From: an uncultured Desulfobacter sp. | GTDB lineage: Bacteria; Desulfobacterota; Desulfobacteria; Desulfobacterales; Desulfobacteraceae | NCBI RefSeq assembly: GCF_963677125.1 | Contig: NZ_OY781882.1 | Span: 4,176,501-4,240,500, forward strand | Length of the DNA stretch: 64,000 nucleotides | Direction: 5' to 3' | Shown here: positions 1-9,575 of the stretch, piece by piece | Layout of the letters: every line of letters begins with the position of its first letter | Position numbering within the stretch: position 1 is the stretch's first letter | Program-made: the position numbers and the translations under genes | The notes under the pieces: model-generated | What the model saw: the letters and a program-made list of their open reading frames with translations, nothing else | Told to the model about the DNA's origin: nothing | The model's database searches: none

Positions 1-1549
1 GAGATGAAACACGTCTCATCTCTTCTTTGACAACACTGATATCTTCCAGAGCAGAATGTTTTTGAGGTAGTTTCAGGGTTTCAAGGTAATTTTTAATGAT
101 AGTAACAGGGTTGTTGATCTCATGTACAACTTTGTCTGTCAGAGTCGCATACGCCTCCATTTTTTTATCACTGATATCTCCGGCATACTTTTCATGGAAA
201 TTAAGATTCTCAAGGCAGGTGCCTGCCTGACGTGAAAAAAGTGCCAGCAGGGTTTCGTTTTTGTCCAGGGTGTGGGCAAGGTCGTTGTCTACGCCGATAA
301 CCATGGCGCCGGAACAACCATTTTGTCCTGGAATGGGTATGGCATAAAGGGCTGGTGTTTCAAGCGCCCGGATAACCTGGGTATCAGATGCGGCAAGGTC
401 TTCCTTGTCTATACTGGTCGTAACGTTGCCTGTATTGACCGATTTTACGATCAGGCTGTTCGTGTTGTTCATGGCAAGAGCAATGCTTGTGACAATGTTG
501 TAATGACGATCCTCTTTTGCGCAGATTCCGGTGAGCAGAGCCTTGTCCCTGTCCCGAAGAAAGAAAAAGATCCGGGGAATGTGGAAAATGATTTCCAATC
601 CCCTTTGGATCGTCTTAAACACCGTTGGCGCATCCTTTGCCCTGAGCAGGTTGTCCAGGGTGCCAAAACACAAAGATACGTTTTTAAGGTCATCTGCCAG
701 AAGGTGATATCCTTGTTGCGAATCTCCCGGATCAAGATTCAGGCTTTTGGCTGTTTGATGGACTTCGTTTTCAGCCTGGACCGCGATGTCATTCAACATG
801 GCGGGGGGTATGTCTGTCAGGGCTCGTGCATCCTTTGTCACCGAGGTGCTTTCCGGGTCTGCCATGAGGTTGGCCATGAAAAGAATTTTAATATGGTCGG
901 ATTCTTCTTGGATGCGTGCCGGAGGTTGACTTAAAAACCCCACGGCATCAGATATCAGTGGGGGCAGATGCCACTGTTTGAACAACCAGGCACTGACTTT
1001 GGGGCCATCTATATCAAGGATATCCGTCTGGGCATCAAACTCATCTTGTCCCTGGTTTACCCTGGCTTCAATCTCCTTGTATTCTTCTGGAAAGGTTGCC
1101 ATGAGCACTAGGGTGCCGATATCATGGAGAAGCCCTGCCAGAAAATACTGGTCCGGATTAGCCTGTCTTTTTTCACGGGCGATGCGTTGGGCCAAAACCG
1201 CGCATTTGTACGAATGATACCAGAACCTGTTGATGTTGAAGTTGTCCGTGGCGTTGGAAAATTTGAAAAACTGCATGGCCGAAGAACTGATGGCGATGTT
1301 GCGCACCGTATCCAGTCCCAAATACACCACCGCAGATTTGATAGTGTTAACCTGTTTTGCCAGGTTAACATGGGAAGATGAAATGATGGCCAGCAGCTTT
1401 GCCGTAAGCCCCGCATCCCGGCTGATGATTTGGGTTACTTCGTCAATATTTGTATTCTCTTTACCGCAGGCTCGGATCAACTGTACCATCACCTGGGGCA
1501 GCTGGGGCAAGGAGCTGGATTTTTTTATTTTTTCAAAAATATTTTTCAT
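1..1549 (-). CDS. HDOD-GAF sensor histidine kinase (3' end cut by window edge)
   Basis: A signalling protein of at least 516 residues; the C-terminal catalytic part lies beyond base 1. Reading from the ATG at 1549, the N-terminal third has HDOD features (QLPQVMVQLI near residue 16 and LLHDIG in the middle of the HDOD fold). A GAF-like segment follows (about residues 300-430), then a kinase H-box, VVHEINNPV, near residue 475, whose histidine would be autophosphorylated. The ATG overlaps the TGA of the upstream amidohydrolase by 4 bases (ATGA), so the two are probably translationally coupled. HDOD domains are usually regulatory modules without hydrolase activity. Which response regulator it serves cannot be seen. 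The order of domains is clear; the signal is unknown. Confidence 0.85.
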   Translation of the reverse strand, partial: MKNIFEKIKKSSSLPQLPQVMVQLIRACGKENTNIDEVTQIISRDAGLTAKLLAIISSSHVNLAKQVNTIKSAVVYLGLDTVRNIAISSSAMQFFKFSNATDNFNINRFWYHSYKCAVLAQRIAREKRQANPDQYFLAGLLHDIGTLVLMATFPEEYKEIEARVNQGQDEFDAQTDILDIDGPKVSAWLFKQWHLPPLISDAVGFLSQPPARIQEESDHIKILFMANLMADPESTSVTKDARALTDIPPAMLNDIAVQAENEVHQTAKSLNLDPGDSQQGYHLLADDLKNVSLCFGTLDNLLRAKDAPTVFKTIQRGLEIIFHIPRIFFFLRDRDKALLTGICAKEDRHYNIVTSIALAMNNTNSLIVKSVNTGNVTTSIDKEDLAASDTQVIRALETPALYAIPIPGQNGCSGAMVIGVDNDLAHTLDKNETLLALFSRQAGTCLENLNFHEKYAGDISDKKMEAYATLTDKVVHEINNPVTIIKNYLETLKLPQKHSALEDISVVKEEMRRVSS

Positions 1550-2352
1550 GGCAAGTCGATAAGTTTGAGTATGTTTTTAAAGAATAGCTTATCTCTCTGG
1601 TCCTGGGTCAGGGTATCGGACTTTTGGATCAGCTGTACATAATCTGTTTGGTCGCACCATGGCGTGTCAGTGCCAAAGAGAAAATAATCGTCATTTTGTC
1701 TGTACAACTCCCTGGCGACGTCATCTGCTCTCATTTTTTCTAAAACCCAGGCGATATCGAAATAACATCCCCTGTTCCCTAAAAGATCATTCACTTTTTG
1801 CCATTCATCCATTCCACCGGCATGGGCCAGCACAATTTTTGAACCGCTGAAAAGATTAACAATGGTTGAAAAGCGCTCCACAGAGGTGTAATCACACTGG
1901 GGCAGACTGGGGTCAAATCCCGAATGAAAGTGCAGCACCATGTCATGGTTTAAAATTTCTTCGTATACCTTTAGCGCGTCAATCGAATCCGCAGGAAAAT
2001 TCTGGTAGCCGGGATGAAATTTAATACCCTGTATACCTGCGTTGCGCATTTCTTCGATTGTCTCCAGGCATTCGGGATCCTGTGGATGGACAGATCCAAA
2101 AAAAATAATCCGTTTTGACAGCGGGGCCATTTTTCTAATCCATTCCAGAATATTTTTTCCGTGTCCTATACCGGTGGCCACAGGGAGTACGATGGAATAA
2201 TCAATATTGGCCTTATCCATTGATGAAACAAGACCGCTGTGCGTCCCATCGGTGTGGATACTCACTAGGCCATTGCCGTTTTTCATTACAGTACTTAGCG
2301 CTTTATGCGCGACATCGTCAGGGTAGATATGAGCGTGAGCATCAATGATCAT
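1546..2352 (-). CDS. Amidohydrolase-family (amidohydrolase_2) metal-dependent hydrolase
   Basis: A 268-residue TIM-barrel hydrolase of the amidohydrolase_2 type (decarboxylase/lactonase-like). The metal-binding HAH lies at residues 5-7. KFHPGY, a second histidine pair in LHFHSG, HAGG and the late GTDTPW aspartate appear in the expected order. The family usually hydrolyses or decarboxylates ring compounds using one zinc or similar ion; the substrate here cannot be read from sequence. It is first in a two-gene unit with the HDOD-GAF histidine kinase, which it overlaps by 4 bases. The length is normal for the family. No signal peptide, so cytoplasmic. Confidence 0.85.
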   Translation of the reverse strand: MIIDAHAHIYPDDVAHKALSTVMKNGNGLVSIHTDGTHSGLVSSMDKANIDYSIVLPVATGIGHGKNILEWIRKMAPLSKRIIFFGSVHPQDPECLETIEEMRNAGIQGIKFHPGYQNFPADSIDALKVYEEILNHDMVLHFHSGFDPSLPQCDYTSVERFSTIVNLFSGSKIVLAHAGGMDEWQKVNDLLGNRGCYFDIAWVLEKMRADDVARELYRQNDDYFLFGTDTPWCDQTDYVQLIQKSDTLTQDQRDKLFFKNILKLIDLP

Positions 2353-2647
2353 TGGGTCGGAACCTTTTAAAAAATAGCTATAATATCCGGTGACAATCTG
2401 AGTATGTTACGCAGACTTTGATATAAAAATCAAAGGAAAAGCATCAACCCCTTTCTGCTTATATATAGCGTCTAACTATATACCGTCCCATCTTTATTCT
2501 TGTAATTTTTATCTGAAAATGATTTGCTGTTAGGTAATCGAGTTCTCTACCGCGGTATAAATTAAGGACCGCAATTTCGTATACTTTATTTCATTTGAGG
2601 TCCTAAATCAATTTGCATTTTCGTTGCAGGAAGAACAGGTGACGCCT

Positions 2648-3106
2648 ATGAATATTATATTCATCCTCATAATTTCTGTAATTTTGATCCTTATTTGCGT
2701 GTATCTTTTTAGGCTTTTCAGATGGGCTAAACGGGATACGGACACGGCCACCGCAAAAAATATTTATGTCCTCAATTACAATCGCACCATAGATGAAGAT
2801 GTTTTTCCCGAAGCAGGTGCGGCCGGACCACGCACAAAAGTTTTGGAAGAGTCGGAACGTCGCAGGTTTCCCAGAACCGAGTTTCATGGTTTTGTAGATT
2901 TTATAAACAAAGGCACCCTGTATAAGGGACAGGCCCGGGATCTGAGTTACTCCGGCATTTTCATCAAATCCAAGACACCGGAAAAATACAAAAAAAACGA
3001 TTTTATTGTTATAACCTTTCAAACCGCCGGGACAGGCCCCCAGCGGCGAAACGGTCAGATCGCCCGAGTTGACCACACTGGTATCGGCGTTGATTTTCTC
3101 TCCTGA
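2648..3106 (+). CDS. Membrane-anchored PilZ-domain protein
   Basis: 152 residues from the ATG at 2648, which has an AGGTG ribosome binding site 7 bases upstream; the TTG at 2624 is less likely. Residues 3-22 form one hydrophobic membrane helix. The cytosolic part carries a PilZ domain with the c-di-GMP-binding arginines in ERRRFPR and the DLSYSG turn (D/NxSxxG), so c-di-GMP binding is expected. It fits with the diguanylate cyclase at 12.6 kb and other signalling genes nearby, but a direct partner cannot be named. It is a single gene, divergent from the amidohydrolase across 295 bases that hold no gene. Confidence 0.85.
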   Translation: MNIIFILIISVILILICVYLFRLFRWAKRDTDTATAKNIYVLNYNRTIDEDVFPEAGAAGPRTKVLEESERRRFPRTEFHGFVDFINKGTLYKGQARDLSYSGIFIKSKTPEKYKKNDFIVITFQTAGTGPQRRNGQIARVDHTGIGVDFLS

Positions 3107-3177
3107 CGTGAACCCCGACCATTTAAGATAAGGTTGTTCTTAGGATTCGGGAAGGGACACAAAGCTGAACGTCTCTG

Positions 3178-3954
3178 TCAAATTTCAACGGTGAAATTGG
3201 CTCTTGCGATTACCTGCCCATTCTTGTTGACGACGTCCACACGCCATGATCCTGCCTGCGCGGGTCTTTTCATTGTTACTTTGCTCCAGGTGCGGGTCCT
3301 GGGGAAGGGGACCGGGAGAATGACCCGACAGAATCTTTTGCCGTTGAGGTAATAGATGTGGCTCAGCTCTTGGGGGGGCTTGTCGGTCAGGGCGTTCATC
3401 CATGTCCAGACCGCGGGCTTTGCACCGTTTTTCATTGAAAAACGGTTCTCCGGAGAAACATATTGTCTGTTTTTGATGCTGCGGCAGATAACCAGTTCCT
3501 TGATGGTCGCATCTGTGCTGTTGACGATTTCCGGAAGTGTCTCTATGGGAGCTGCCTTTTCCGGGGTCTGTACAACCTCTAAAGACGGCTCCTCCTCTTT
3601 TGCCGGTATGACAGGTGCCGATTCGGTCAGGGGTTCTTGGGGCGGCTTTTCATCGGGGATGCTCGGTTTCTCCCCCTGCGTTAATGTGGGGTCAGGCATG
3701 GATACAGGGGTTTTTAGGGCGGCGGTCTTAACTTTTGCCGGGGTGGGAGAGGGGGCCGTATGCACGCGTTCGGGGATCATGTGGTAGGCTATGGCCACGA
3801 TGATTGCTGCCATGATGAACCCTGCCAATGTGAAGGCAGGCCATGGGCGCTTTTGAGGCTCCTGCTCATTGAGTTGTTTCTTTTCCTCGACAATGTTTCG
3901 GAATTTTTTCATGAGGTCCTGGTCTCGATCCTCTATACTGGTTTTGTTCATCAT
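3178..3954 (-). CDS. DUF2914-domain membrane protein
   Basis: 258 residues from the ATG at 3954; a GTG 54 bases upstream would add 18 residues but lacks a ribosome binding site. After a charged cytoplasmic start there is one transmembrane helix (about residues 40-58), then a long proline/glutamate-rich linker and a C-terminal DUF2914 domain of about 100 residues, with the family's WTWMNAL, YLNGKRF, RTRTWSK and SWRVDVV segments. The domain is common in Desulfobacterota and gamma-proteobacteria. Its role is unknown; the layout suggests an envelope sensor or structural protein held on a flexible stalk. It is convergent with the PilZ gene. Confidence 0.8.
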   Translation of the reverse strand: MMNKTSIEDRDQDLMKKFRNIVEEKKQLNEQEPQKRPWPAFTLAGFIMAAIIVAIAYHMIPERVHTAPSPTPAKVKTAALKTPVSMPDPTLTQGEKPSIPDEKPPQEPLTESAPVIPAKEEEPSLEVVQTPEKAAPIETLPEIVNSTDATIKELVICRSIKNRQYVSPENRFSMKNGAKPAVWTWMNALTDKPPQELSHIYYLNGKRFCRVILPVPFPRTRTWSKVTMKRPAQAGSWRVDVVNKNGQVIARANFTVEI

Positions 3955-4302
3955 GCCGCATTTCTCGCTGAAGTTTTTTATGTGGAAAAGTTTAACCTCG
4001 GAAATCACAGAAGATAGAGTTCTGTGACTGCCGTGTGTTCTGTGGTTAAAATGTTTTTCATCGTTTGTTGTGTCCGCCAGACCGGTCCATGGCCGTTATT
4101 GACCGAATAGGTTTTCATATCAGCAAGGTTTGTTTTTGTCCATCATCAAAATGGGATGCAATCTTAAGAGGGAAGACTCATACCGCGTTTTTTACAGGTA
4201 TGATTTTGTTCAGCATTCTGGGCTGAGCTTGACTTCCCCATGCGGGGATGGCATAACACCCCCTATTTTTTAAACAATTATCATTGGTGAGTTGAACGCG
4301 GC
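3955..4302. other. Intergenic region between DUF2914 gene and rapA
   Basis: About 350 bases without a supported gene, between divergent genes, so promoters for both should lie here. Two short inverted repeats are visible: TCATACC...GGTATGA near 4168-4206 and CCCCATGCGGGG near 4235-4247. I see no convincing -35/-10 pair. Confidence 0.4.
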
Positions 4303-7005
4303 ATGAGCGACGAGTTTATGACAAACAGTCTTTGTAAAGGACAGCGGTGGGTTTCCGAAACAGAGCCTGAATTGGGGTTGGGGATTCTTTCTTCTTTTGA
4401 TCCAAAGACCATTACCTTGCATTTCCCCGGTTCGGACTGCGCCAGAACATACAGCCGGGCGGCCGCGCCGATCAAGCGGATGCGGTTTCAGCCCGGAGAT
4501 CGGATCAGCGCAGAAGACGGAATGCAGATGACTGTGGAAAAAGTAGAGGACAATGGTGGTGTTCTGACCTATTTTCAAGGAGAAAAACAGCTGTTTGAGT
4601 CTGACTTGTCATCGGTATTAGCCGTGGACATGCCGTTTTCCAAGCTTCTTTCCGGACTTGCCGGAGCATCTGCCAAGTTTGATTTAAGATATCGCATCAG
4701 ATCGGCCCAGGGGGCGTATCAGCAATCTCCGGCCAGGGGATTTTTAGGCGGTCAGGTGGATTTGATTCCCCACCAGTTTTATATTGCCGGAGAAGTGTCC
4801 GGTCGTTATTTCCCGCGGGTTCTGCTCTCTGATGAAACCGGGTTGGGCAAAACCATTGAGGCGGGTCTGATTATTCACCGTCTTCTGGTCACGTCTCAAA
4901 TGTCGAGGGTGTTGATTATTGTTCCCGATGCCTTGGTGCATCAGTGGTTTATTGAGTTGTATCGAAAATTCAGTTTGATTTTTCGAATTTTTGATGACGA
5001 CTATGTAAAAGAAGCTGCCTCGGCTGAGCCGGACATGAATCCTTTCCTTCTGGACCAGCAGGGGATTTGTTCAGAATCGTTTATAAATGCCGCGGACCCC
5101 GTCAAAAAGCTGTTGATCAACGCGGGATGGGATATGGTGGTTATGGATGAAGCCCACCATATGGCCCAGGATTCTTCCCTGTATCAATTTTTGACGGATT
5201 TGGATGCTGAAACCCGGGGGCTGATGCTTTTGACGGCAACGCCCGAGCAGATGGGCGTTGAAACCCATTTTGCCCAGTTAAAGCTTTTAGATCCCCATCG
5301 GTATCACGATTTTTCAGTTTTTGTAAAAGAGTTGGACGGATACAAAGCCGTGGCACAGCAAGTCAGGGAAAAATTAGACCGTGGAGAGTCCGCACAGTCG
5401 TTGCTGGACGCATTTGGGCCCGGCAGGGTGATTTTCAGAAACAGACGCCGTTCCATCAAAGGCTTTCCTGAAAGAGAGGTAAGCCTGATTCCCCTTGAAG
5501 GGGCGGTTTCCCTGGCGGATGATCTAACGGGTGACCCAAAAGTCGCCTGTCTTGCACAACTATGCCTCTCTTTAAAGCCTGAGAAAATATTGGTGATATG
5601 CCGTTCAAGGCAGACAGCAAAAGCGTTGGTTCAGGGGCTTAAAGCGCATATCAGCGTGGATGCGGCCCGGTTCGACGAAAGCATGGACCTGTTGACCCGA
5701 GACCGTCAGGCCGCCTGGTTTGCTGATCCTGAAGGGGCAAGGCTGCTGGTCTGTTCTGAAATTGGCAGTGAGGGAAGAAATTTTCAGTTTGTTCATCACC
5801 TTTTCCTTTATGATCTTCCCGTGAATCCGGAACTTTTAGAGCAGCGTATTGGCCGGGTGGACCGCATTGGCCAAAAAGAAAAAATTGTCATCCATGTACC
5901 GTATATCCGCAATACCTCCCATGAGATTTTGGCCTTGTGGTATGATCAGGGCATCGGCCTGTTTAAAGAAAACGTCAACGGTCTGCATGCCGTGTACACC
6001 CAATTTAAACCCCGTGTGGTTCAGTTGATGGAACAGGCGGATAAACAGCCGAATGGGCCGACAGATTCTGAAATCCGGCAGAAGATGGCGGGTTTGATCC
6101 GTGATACGGCAGCCTTTGTCGCTCAGATTTCCCAGACCCTGAACCAGGGCCGCCATATTCTTCTTGAATTAAACTCTTTTAAACCGGAATCTGCCCATGC
6201 ATTAATTCAAATAATTCAACAAACGGAAAAATCCCAAGACCTTCACAATTTAATGACGGATCTGCTGGATGTTTACGGCGTTGAAACGGATCATATCACT
6301 GAGGTTGAGGGGAATTCAGTGGTCTCTTTTATACCTGATCGCATGACCGATGAAAATTTTCCCACATTGAGCGGAGGAGGCAAATTTGTCACCTTTGACA
6401 GGGCCACCGCCATTGCCCGGGATGATCTTGATTTTTTGACCTGGGACCATCCTTTTGTCCGTCAGGTGATGGAGTATTTTATTACCCAGGGAGAGGGCCA
6501 GGTTGCCGTGGCCGGACTATCCGGTGCCGGACGGCAGGGGCTGTTTCTTGAATCGCTTTTTCTTCTGGATCTTCCTGAAGGGGACTTGTCTTTGTCCGAC
6601 AGGTTTCTTCCGGCACTGCCCATTCGTGTGGTCGTGGACCATAGCGGAAAACCCATAGATGACGGGGGGCTGCCTGCCAACTGGGAATCGTCTCTGGTCC
6701 CGGATGATCCGGGCTGGTTTCTGGATTTGCCCCAGGTGGTTCAAAATGTGCTTCCAAACATGTTGGATAAAAGTCAGGATCTGGCCCGAAAAATGGCACA
6801 GACCCATCGTCTTGACGGCATAGCTGAAATGGAGACAGTGCTGACCCGGGAAACGGATCGCCTGGTCACCCTGGCAAAAATTAATCCCGGAATATCGGTG
6901 GAAGAAGCAAAAAGCATGGTCAAAGCCCAGGCACATATTAAGGCCCTGATACTTAATGCCAGGCTTCGTCTGGATGGGGTGAGGTTGATCCGGGCTTTTG
7001 AGTAA
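4303..7005 (+). CDS. rapA: RNA polymerase-associated SNF2-family helicase RapA
   Basis: 900 residues; E. coli RapA has 968. RapA is a Swi2/Snf2 ATPase that binds RNA polymerase and helps recycle it after termination. The N-terminal 110 residues fit the tandem Tudor-like region. The Walker A block DETGLGKTIEAG lies at about residues 177-188 and the DEAH box (VVMDEAHHM) near 282. Later helicase motifs include LLTATPEQ, SEIGSEGRNFQF and the arginine-finger segment EQRIGRVDRIGQ. The ATG at 4303 is used; a second ATG at 4318 is a possible alternative. It stands alone, convergent with the ion channel gene 4 bases away. Confidence 0.9.
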   Translation: MSDEFMTNSLCKGQRWVSETEPELGLGILSSFDPKTITLHFPGSDCARTYSRAAAPIKRMRFQPGDRISAEDGMQMTVEKVEDNGGVLTYFQGEKQLFESDLSSVLAVDMPFSKLLSGLAGASAKFDLRYRIRSAQGAYQQSPARGFLGGQVDLIPHQFYIAGEVSGRYFPRVLLSDETGLGKTIEAGLIIHRLLVTSQMSRVLIIVPDALVHQWFIELYRKFSLIFRIFDDDYVKEAASAEPDMNPFLLDQQGICSESFINAADPVKKLLINAGWDMVVMDEAHHMAQDSSLYQFLTDLDAETRGLMLLTATPEQMGVETHFAQLKLLDPHRYHDFSVFVKELDGYKAVAQQVREKLDRGESAQSLLDAFGPGRVIFRNRRRSIKGFPEREVSLIPLEGAVSLADDLTGDPKVACLAQLCLSLKPEKILVICRSRQTAKALVQGLKAHISVDAARFDESMDLLTRDRQAAWFADPEGARLLVCSEIGSEGRNFQFVHHLFLYDLPVNPELLEQRIGRVDRIGQKEKIVIHVPYIRNTSHEILALWYDQGIGLFKENVNGLHAVYTQFKPRVVQLMEQADKQPNGPTDSEIRQKMAGLIRDTAAFVAQISQTLNQGRHILLELNSFKPESAHALIQIIQQTEKSQDLHNLMTDLLDVYGVETDHITEVEGNSVVSFIPDRMTDENFPTLSGGGKFVTFDRATAIARDDLDFLTWDHPFVRQVMEYFITQGEGQVAVAGLSGAGRQGLFLESLFLLDLPEGDLSLSDRFLPALPIRVVVDHSGKPIDDGGLPANWESSLVPDDPGWFLDLPQVVQNVLPNMLDKSQDLARKMAQTHRLDGIAEMETVLTRETDRLVTLAKINPGISVEEAKSMVKAQAHIKALILNARLRLDGVRLIRAFE

Positions 7006-7009
7006 ACCC

Positions 7010-7822
7010 TTAGCTTTTTACCGCAATGGTTGCGTCCGGATCAAACGGATTGGTACGAATGGCCAAAGAAAAAAGATAACCGTAATTTTTTTTGATATAG
7101 CGAAGATAACGCAACCATTCAAATATCAGCAACTTATAGACCCTTGAGATATCCCCTTCAAGGTGTTTACGATCAGAAGCCAATAATTCGGATAAATTAT
7201 TGCGGTGTGAGAGTTCATCCCGTAAATGGAATATGGCACGCAGCAATTCGGTAAAAAGTTCGTGTTCTTGGAGAATCGGATTTTCAATTAATCTTAAAAG
7301 TAAATCTGCCCGATTTTGCATGTGTTTTAATAAATCCTGCATTTCTCCTTTATGGGAATTGATTGACACACGATGTTTTTCTAAAAGGGTATATGCCTTG
7401 TTAAAGTCCTCATTTTCCCATTTTATCGAAATTTTTAAGTTTTTGTATAAGGTCTCAACTTCATCATCAAATTGAATAAAATGTTTTAAAAGGTCGTTTC
7501 CCATTTCACTGAAAAACAATCCCGATACCATATTGATCTTTTCCTGCCGGATTTTTTCTTCACGTCGATTGACAAACACATCCGTAACACTGGCAACCAC
7601 GCTTAAAAATGTCCCCACCCCGCCAACGATGATGATAATCGTTAAAATTTTACCTAAGTCTGTTTGAGGATGGATATCTCCATAGCCAACCGTTGCCATC
7701 GTTACGATTGAAAAATATATGGCATCGGCCAATGACATATTCTCAAACAGCATGAATCCAATGATACCAACTGAAAGCAAAGCAATAAAAAGCGCAGAGT
7801 ATATTTTTAGCCGAAAGTTCAT
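7010..7822 (-). CDS. Two-TM potassium channel-like protein
   Basis: 270 residues. Two N-terminal membrane helices (about residues 5-25 and 58-82) flank a pore loop with the K+ selectivity filter TVGYGD at about residues 45-50. This is the ion_trans_2 arrangement, in which four subunits form one pore. The remaining 180 residues are charged and helical and show no RCK/TrkA nucleotide-binding motif. They are probably a cytoplasmic coiled-coil regulatory domain of unknown ligand. Convergent with rapA; the small zinc-ribbon gene lies upstream on the same strand. Confidence 0.85.
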   Translation of the reverse strand: MNFRLKIYSALFIALLSVGIIGFMLFENMSLADAIYFSIVTMATVGYGDIHPQTDLGKILTIIIIVGGVGTFLSVVASVTDVFVNRREEKIRQEKINMVSGLFFSEMGNDLLKHFIQFDDEVETLYKNLKISIKWENEDFNKAYTLLEKHRVSINSHKGEMQDLLKHMQNRADLLLRLIENPILQEHELFTELLRAIFHLRDELSHRNNLSELLASDRKHLEGDISRVYKLLIFEWLRYLRYIKKNYGYLFSLAIRTNPFDPDATIAVKS

Positions 7823-7872
7823 GGATTCTTTAAAGAGCCGACCCGAAACAACTTTTGTTTAATTCAGATCGG

Positions 7873-8073
7873 CTATATTGTGCTGTCCTTGGATAAATTC
7901 TCCGGGAATACATCCGGCACCCGCACCAGCATGAGTTCTTTTCCACAAAACGGGCAGAACAGGCTGGCAACATTATTTTCATCCATGATGTATTCTGATT
8001 TAAATGTCACTTCAAAGGAATTTGTCCCTGGGAACGAGCAATTATGATTAACGCAAATATAAGATAAATCCAT
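7873..8073 (-). CDS. Small zinc-ribbon protein
   Basis: 66 residues. A strong AAGGAGG site 5 bases before the ATG shows it is a real gene. The cysteines CVNHNC near the N-terminus and CPFCGKEL near residue 40 form a four-cysteine zinc-ribbon-like set. I do not recognise a named family. Similar small proteins are frequent in sulfate reducers. It is oriented with the ion channel gene, 50 bases upstream of it, and divergent from mobB. Confidence 0.7.
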   Translation of the reverse strand: MDLSYICVNHNCSFPGTNSFEVTFKSEYIMDENNVASLFCPFCGKELMLVRVPDVFPENLSKDSTI

Positions 8074-8169
8074 AATATCCTCCTTTTCTTGACTTTCTTA
8101 TAGGTACATTTTATACCTTATCGACATTTAATCCATGGTTCAAGAATAAAAAAAATCAGGGCTGTATAT

Positions 8170-8697
8170 ATGGACAGCAAAAAAAATCCCAAAATTGTTT
8201 TAATTGTCGGTAAATCTAATTCCGGAAAAACAACTTTGATGGAAAAGCTTATCAGAGAGCTGAATTCACGCGGAATTCGTGTGGGGTCTGTAAAACATAC
8301 CCATGACACATTTACTTTTGACAAAACGGGTAAAGACAGCTGGCGGCATAAAAATGCCGGCGCGGTTGCCTCCCTTGTTGTGACGGATACAAAAATTGCC
8401 CTGGTCAAAGAGGATACCCGTCCGGCCGCAGAGAAATTTTTTAGTTATTTGGGTGATGTGGATCTTATTCTTGGTGAAGGATTCAAGACATTTTGTCTTC
8501 CCAAGATTGAGATTTTCAGAAAAGACAGTCCCCATGAGGCACCCCTGTGCCTTGAGGACCCCAATCTGGTCGCTTTTGTGACGGATACGGATATCCGGCC
8601 TGGAGAAAAACCGTGTTTTGGGTTAGAGGATACACAATCTCTTGCTGATTTGGTTGAACAGCTTTTTTGGGGTCCATTATCCGACCGGGGAGCTTAA
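8170..8697 (+). CDS. mobB: Molybdopterin-guanine dinucleotide biosynthesis adapter MobB
   Basis: 175 residues, a usual MobB length. The P-loop GKSNSGKTTLMEKL lies at about residues 14-27, followed by SVKHTHDTF and, later, DLILGEGFK, both typical of MobB. MobB binds GTP and assists MobA in attaching GMP to molybdopterin, making the cofactor of formate dehydrogenases and other molybdo/tungsto-enzymes. No mobA or moa gene is visible nearby. It probably shares a transcript with the downstream envelope protein, which starts 3 bases after its stop. Confidence 0.88.
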   Translation: MDSKKNPKIVLIVGKSNSGKTTLMEKLIRELNSRGIRVGSVKHTHDTFTFDKTGKDSWRHKNAGAVASLVVTDTKIALVKEDTRPAAEKFFSYLGDVDLILGEGFKTFCLPKIEIFRKDSPHEAPLCLEDPNLVAFVTDTDIRPGEKPCFGLEDTQSLADLVEQLFWGPLSDRGA

Positions 8698-8700
8698 TGG

Positions 8701-9573
8701 ATGAAAATCCATCAAATGTTGATGTTAGGGATCGTTGTTCTGGGCATGGGGCTGTTTACGGAAAACGCCTTGCCTAATTGTCGCCAAACCCTTGAAAACG
8801 GATACATAGACTGGACAACCGGTCTTGTGACGGCCACAGGCCATGCCGCCGCTGAGATAAATGCCGAAGGCAGGGCTGTGGGCATGCCCGGGTCCGCAAG
8901 GGCTTGTGCCACCCGGAATCTGATTGCCATTCTCAAACAAATGAAAATTTCAGGGGGGCTTACGGTTGGGGAATATGCATCAACCCATGATATTATTCTT
9001 GCCGGTATTGAGACGGTTGCCCAGGATGCACGGGTTCATCGCCAACAGTATACATCTGCCCTGGATGTAACCGTTTGGGTGACAGCCTCATTCTATGGCG
9101 GGTTTCTTCAACTGGTACTCCCGGACCACATCCGGCAGATTCCCAAAATTAACGAATTGAAGCAAGGTCAGGCTGAACCGGCCCAAAAAAGTGCAACTTC
9201 CCCAGTTGTCGGCACTCAGCCCTATACCGGACTAATTGTGGATGCAAGACGGTTAAATGTTGTTCCCGTTCTTTATCCCACCATTATCAATGAACAGGGC
9301 AGAGAAATCTACTCTTCTGTTTTTATAAGTCGGGAATTTGCCGTTCAGAACGGGGTCTGCGCCTATTCATGGGACATGGACCAGGCCCTTGCGTCCGACA
9401 GGGCCGGTTCAAATCCTTTGGTGGTTAAGGCGTTAAGAAAAACCGGGGACAAAACCGGTGCCATTGTGATGAGTATGGCCGATGCCAAGATTCTGGACCG
9501 GGCAACCGAACGTCACACCTTCTTAAAGAAGTGCAAAGTTATTGTCGTGGTGAAGCCGCCGGTGAGCAAATAA
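8701..9573 (+). CDS. Secreted LPP20-like conserved protein
   Basis: 290 residues. The first 25 residues form a signal peptide (hydrophobic LMLGIVVLGMGLF), and mature residues keep several cysteines. The GLVTATGHAAAE and RACATRNLIAIL segments resemble LPP20/FlgT-N-like repeats found in many delta-proteobacterial envelope proteins. The second half (YTGLIVDARRLNVVPVLYP) is a recurrent motif of the same group. The function is unknown; it is likely periplasmic. It begins just after the mobB stop, so it is probably co-transcribed, and is convergent with panC. Confidence 0.65.
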   Translation: MKIHQMLMLGIVVLGMGLFTENALPNCRQTLENGYIDWTTGLVTATGHAAAEINAEGRAVGMPGSARACATRNLIAILKQMKISGGLTVGEYASTHDIILAGIETVAQDARVHRQQYTSALDVTVWVTASFYGGFLQLVLPDHIRQIPKINELKQGQAEPAQKSATSPVVGTQPYTGLIVDARRLNVVPVLYPTIINEQGREIYSSVFISREFAVQNGVCAYSWDMDQALASDRAGSNPLVVKALRKTGDKTGAIVMSMADAKILDRATERHTFLKKCKVIVVVKPPVSK

Positions 9574-9575
9574 GA

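Noticed and set aside
272..934. Long open frame (220 codons) on the plus strand
   Set aside because: Antisense to the HDOD-GAF kinase, whose domains read clearly on the minus strand. No recognisable motif.
9405..9425. T-loop-like GGTTCAAATCC sequence
   Set aside because: Lies inside the secreted LPP20-like coding region, without an acceptor stem or anticodon arm; not a tRNA.
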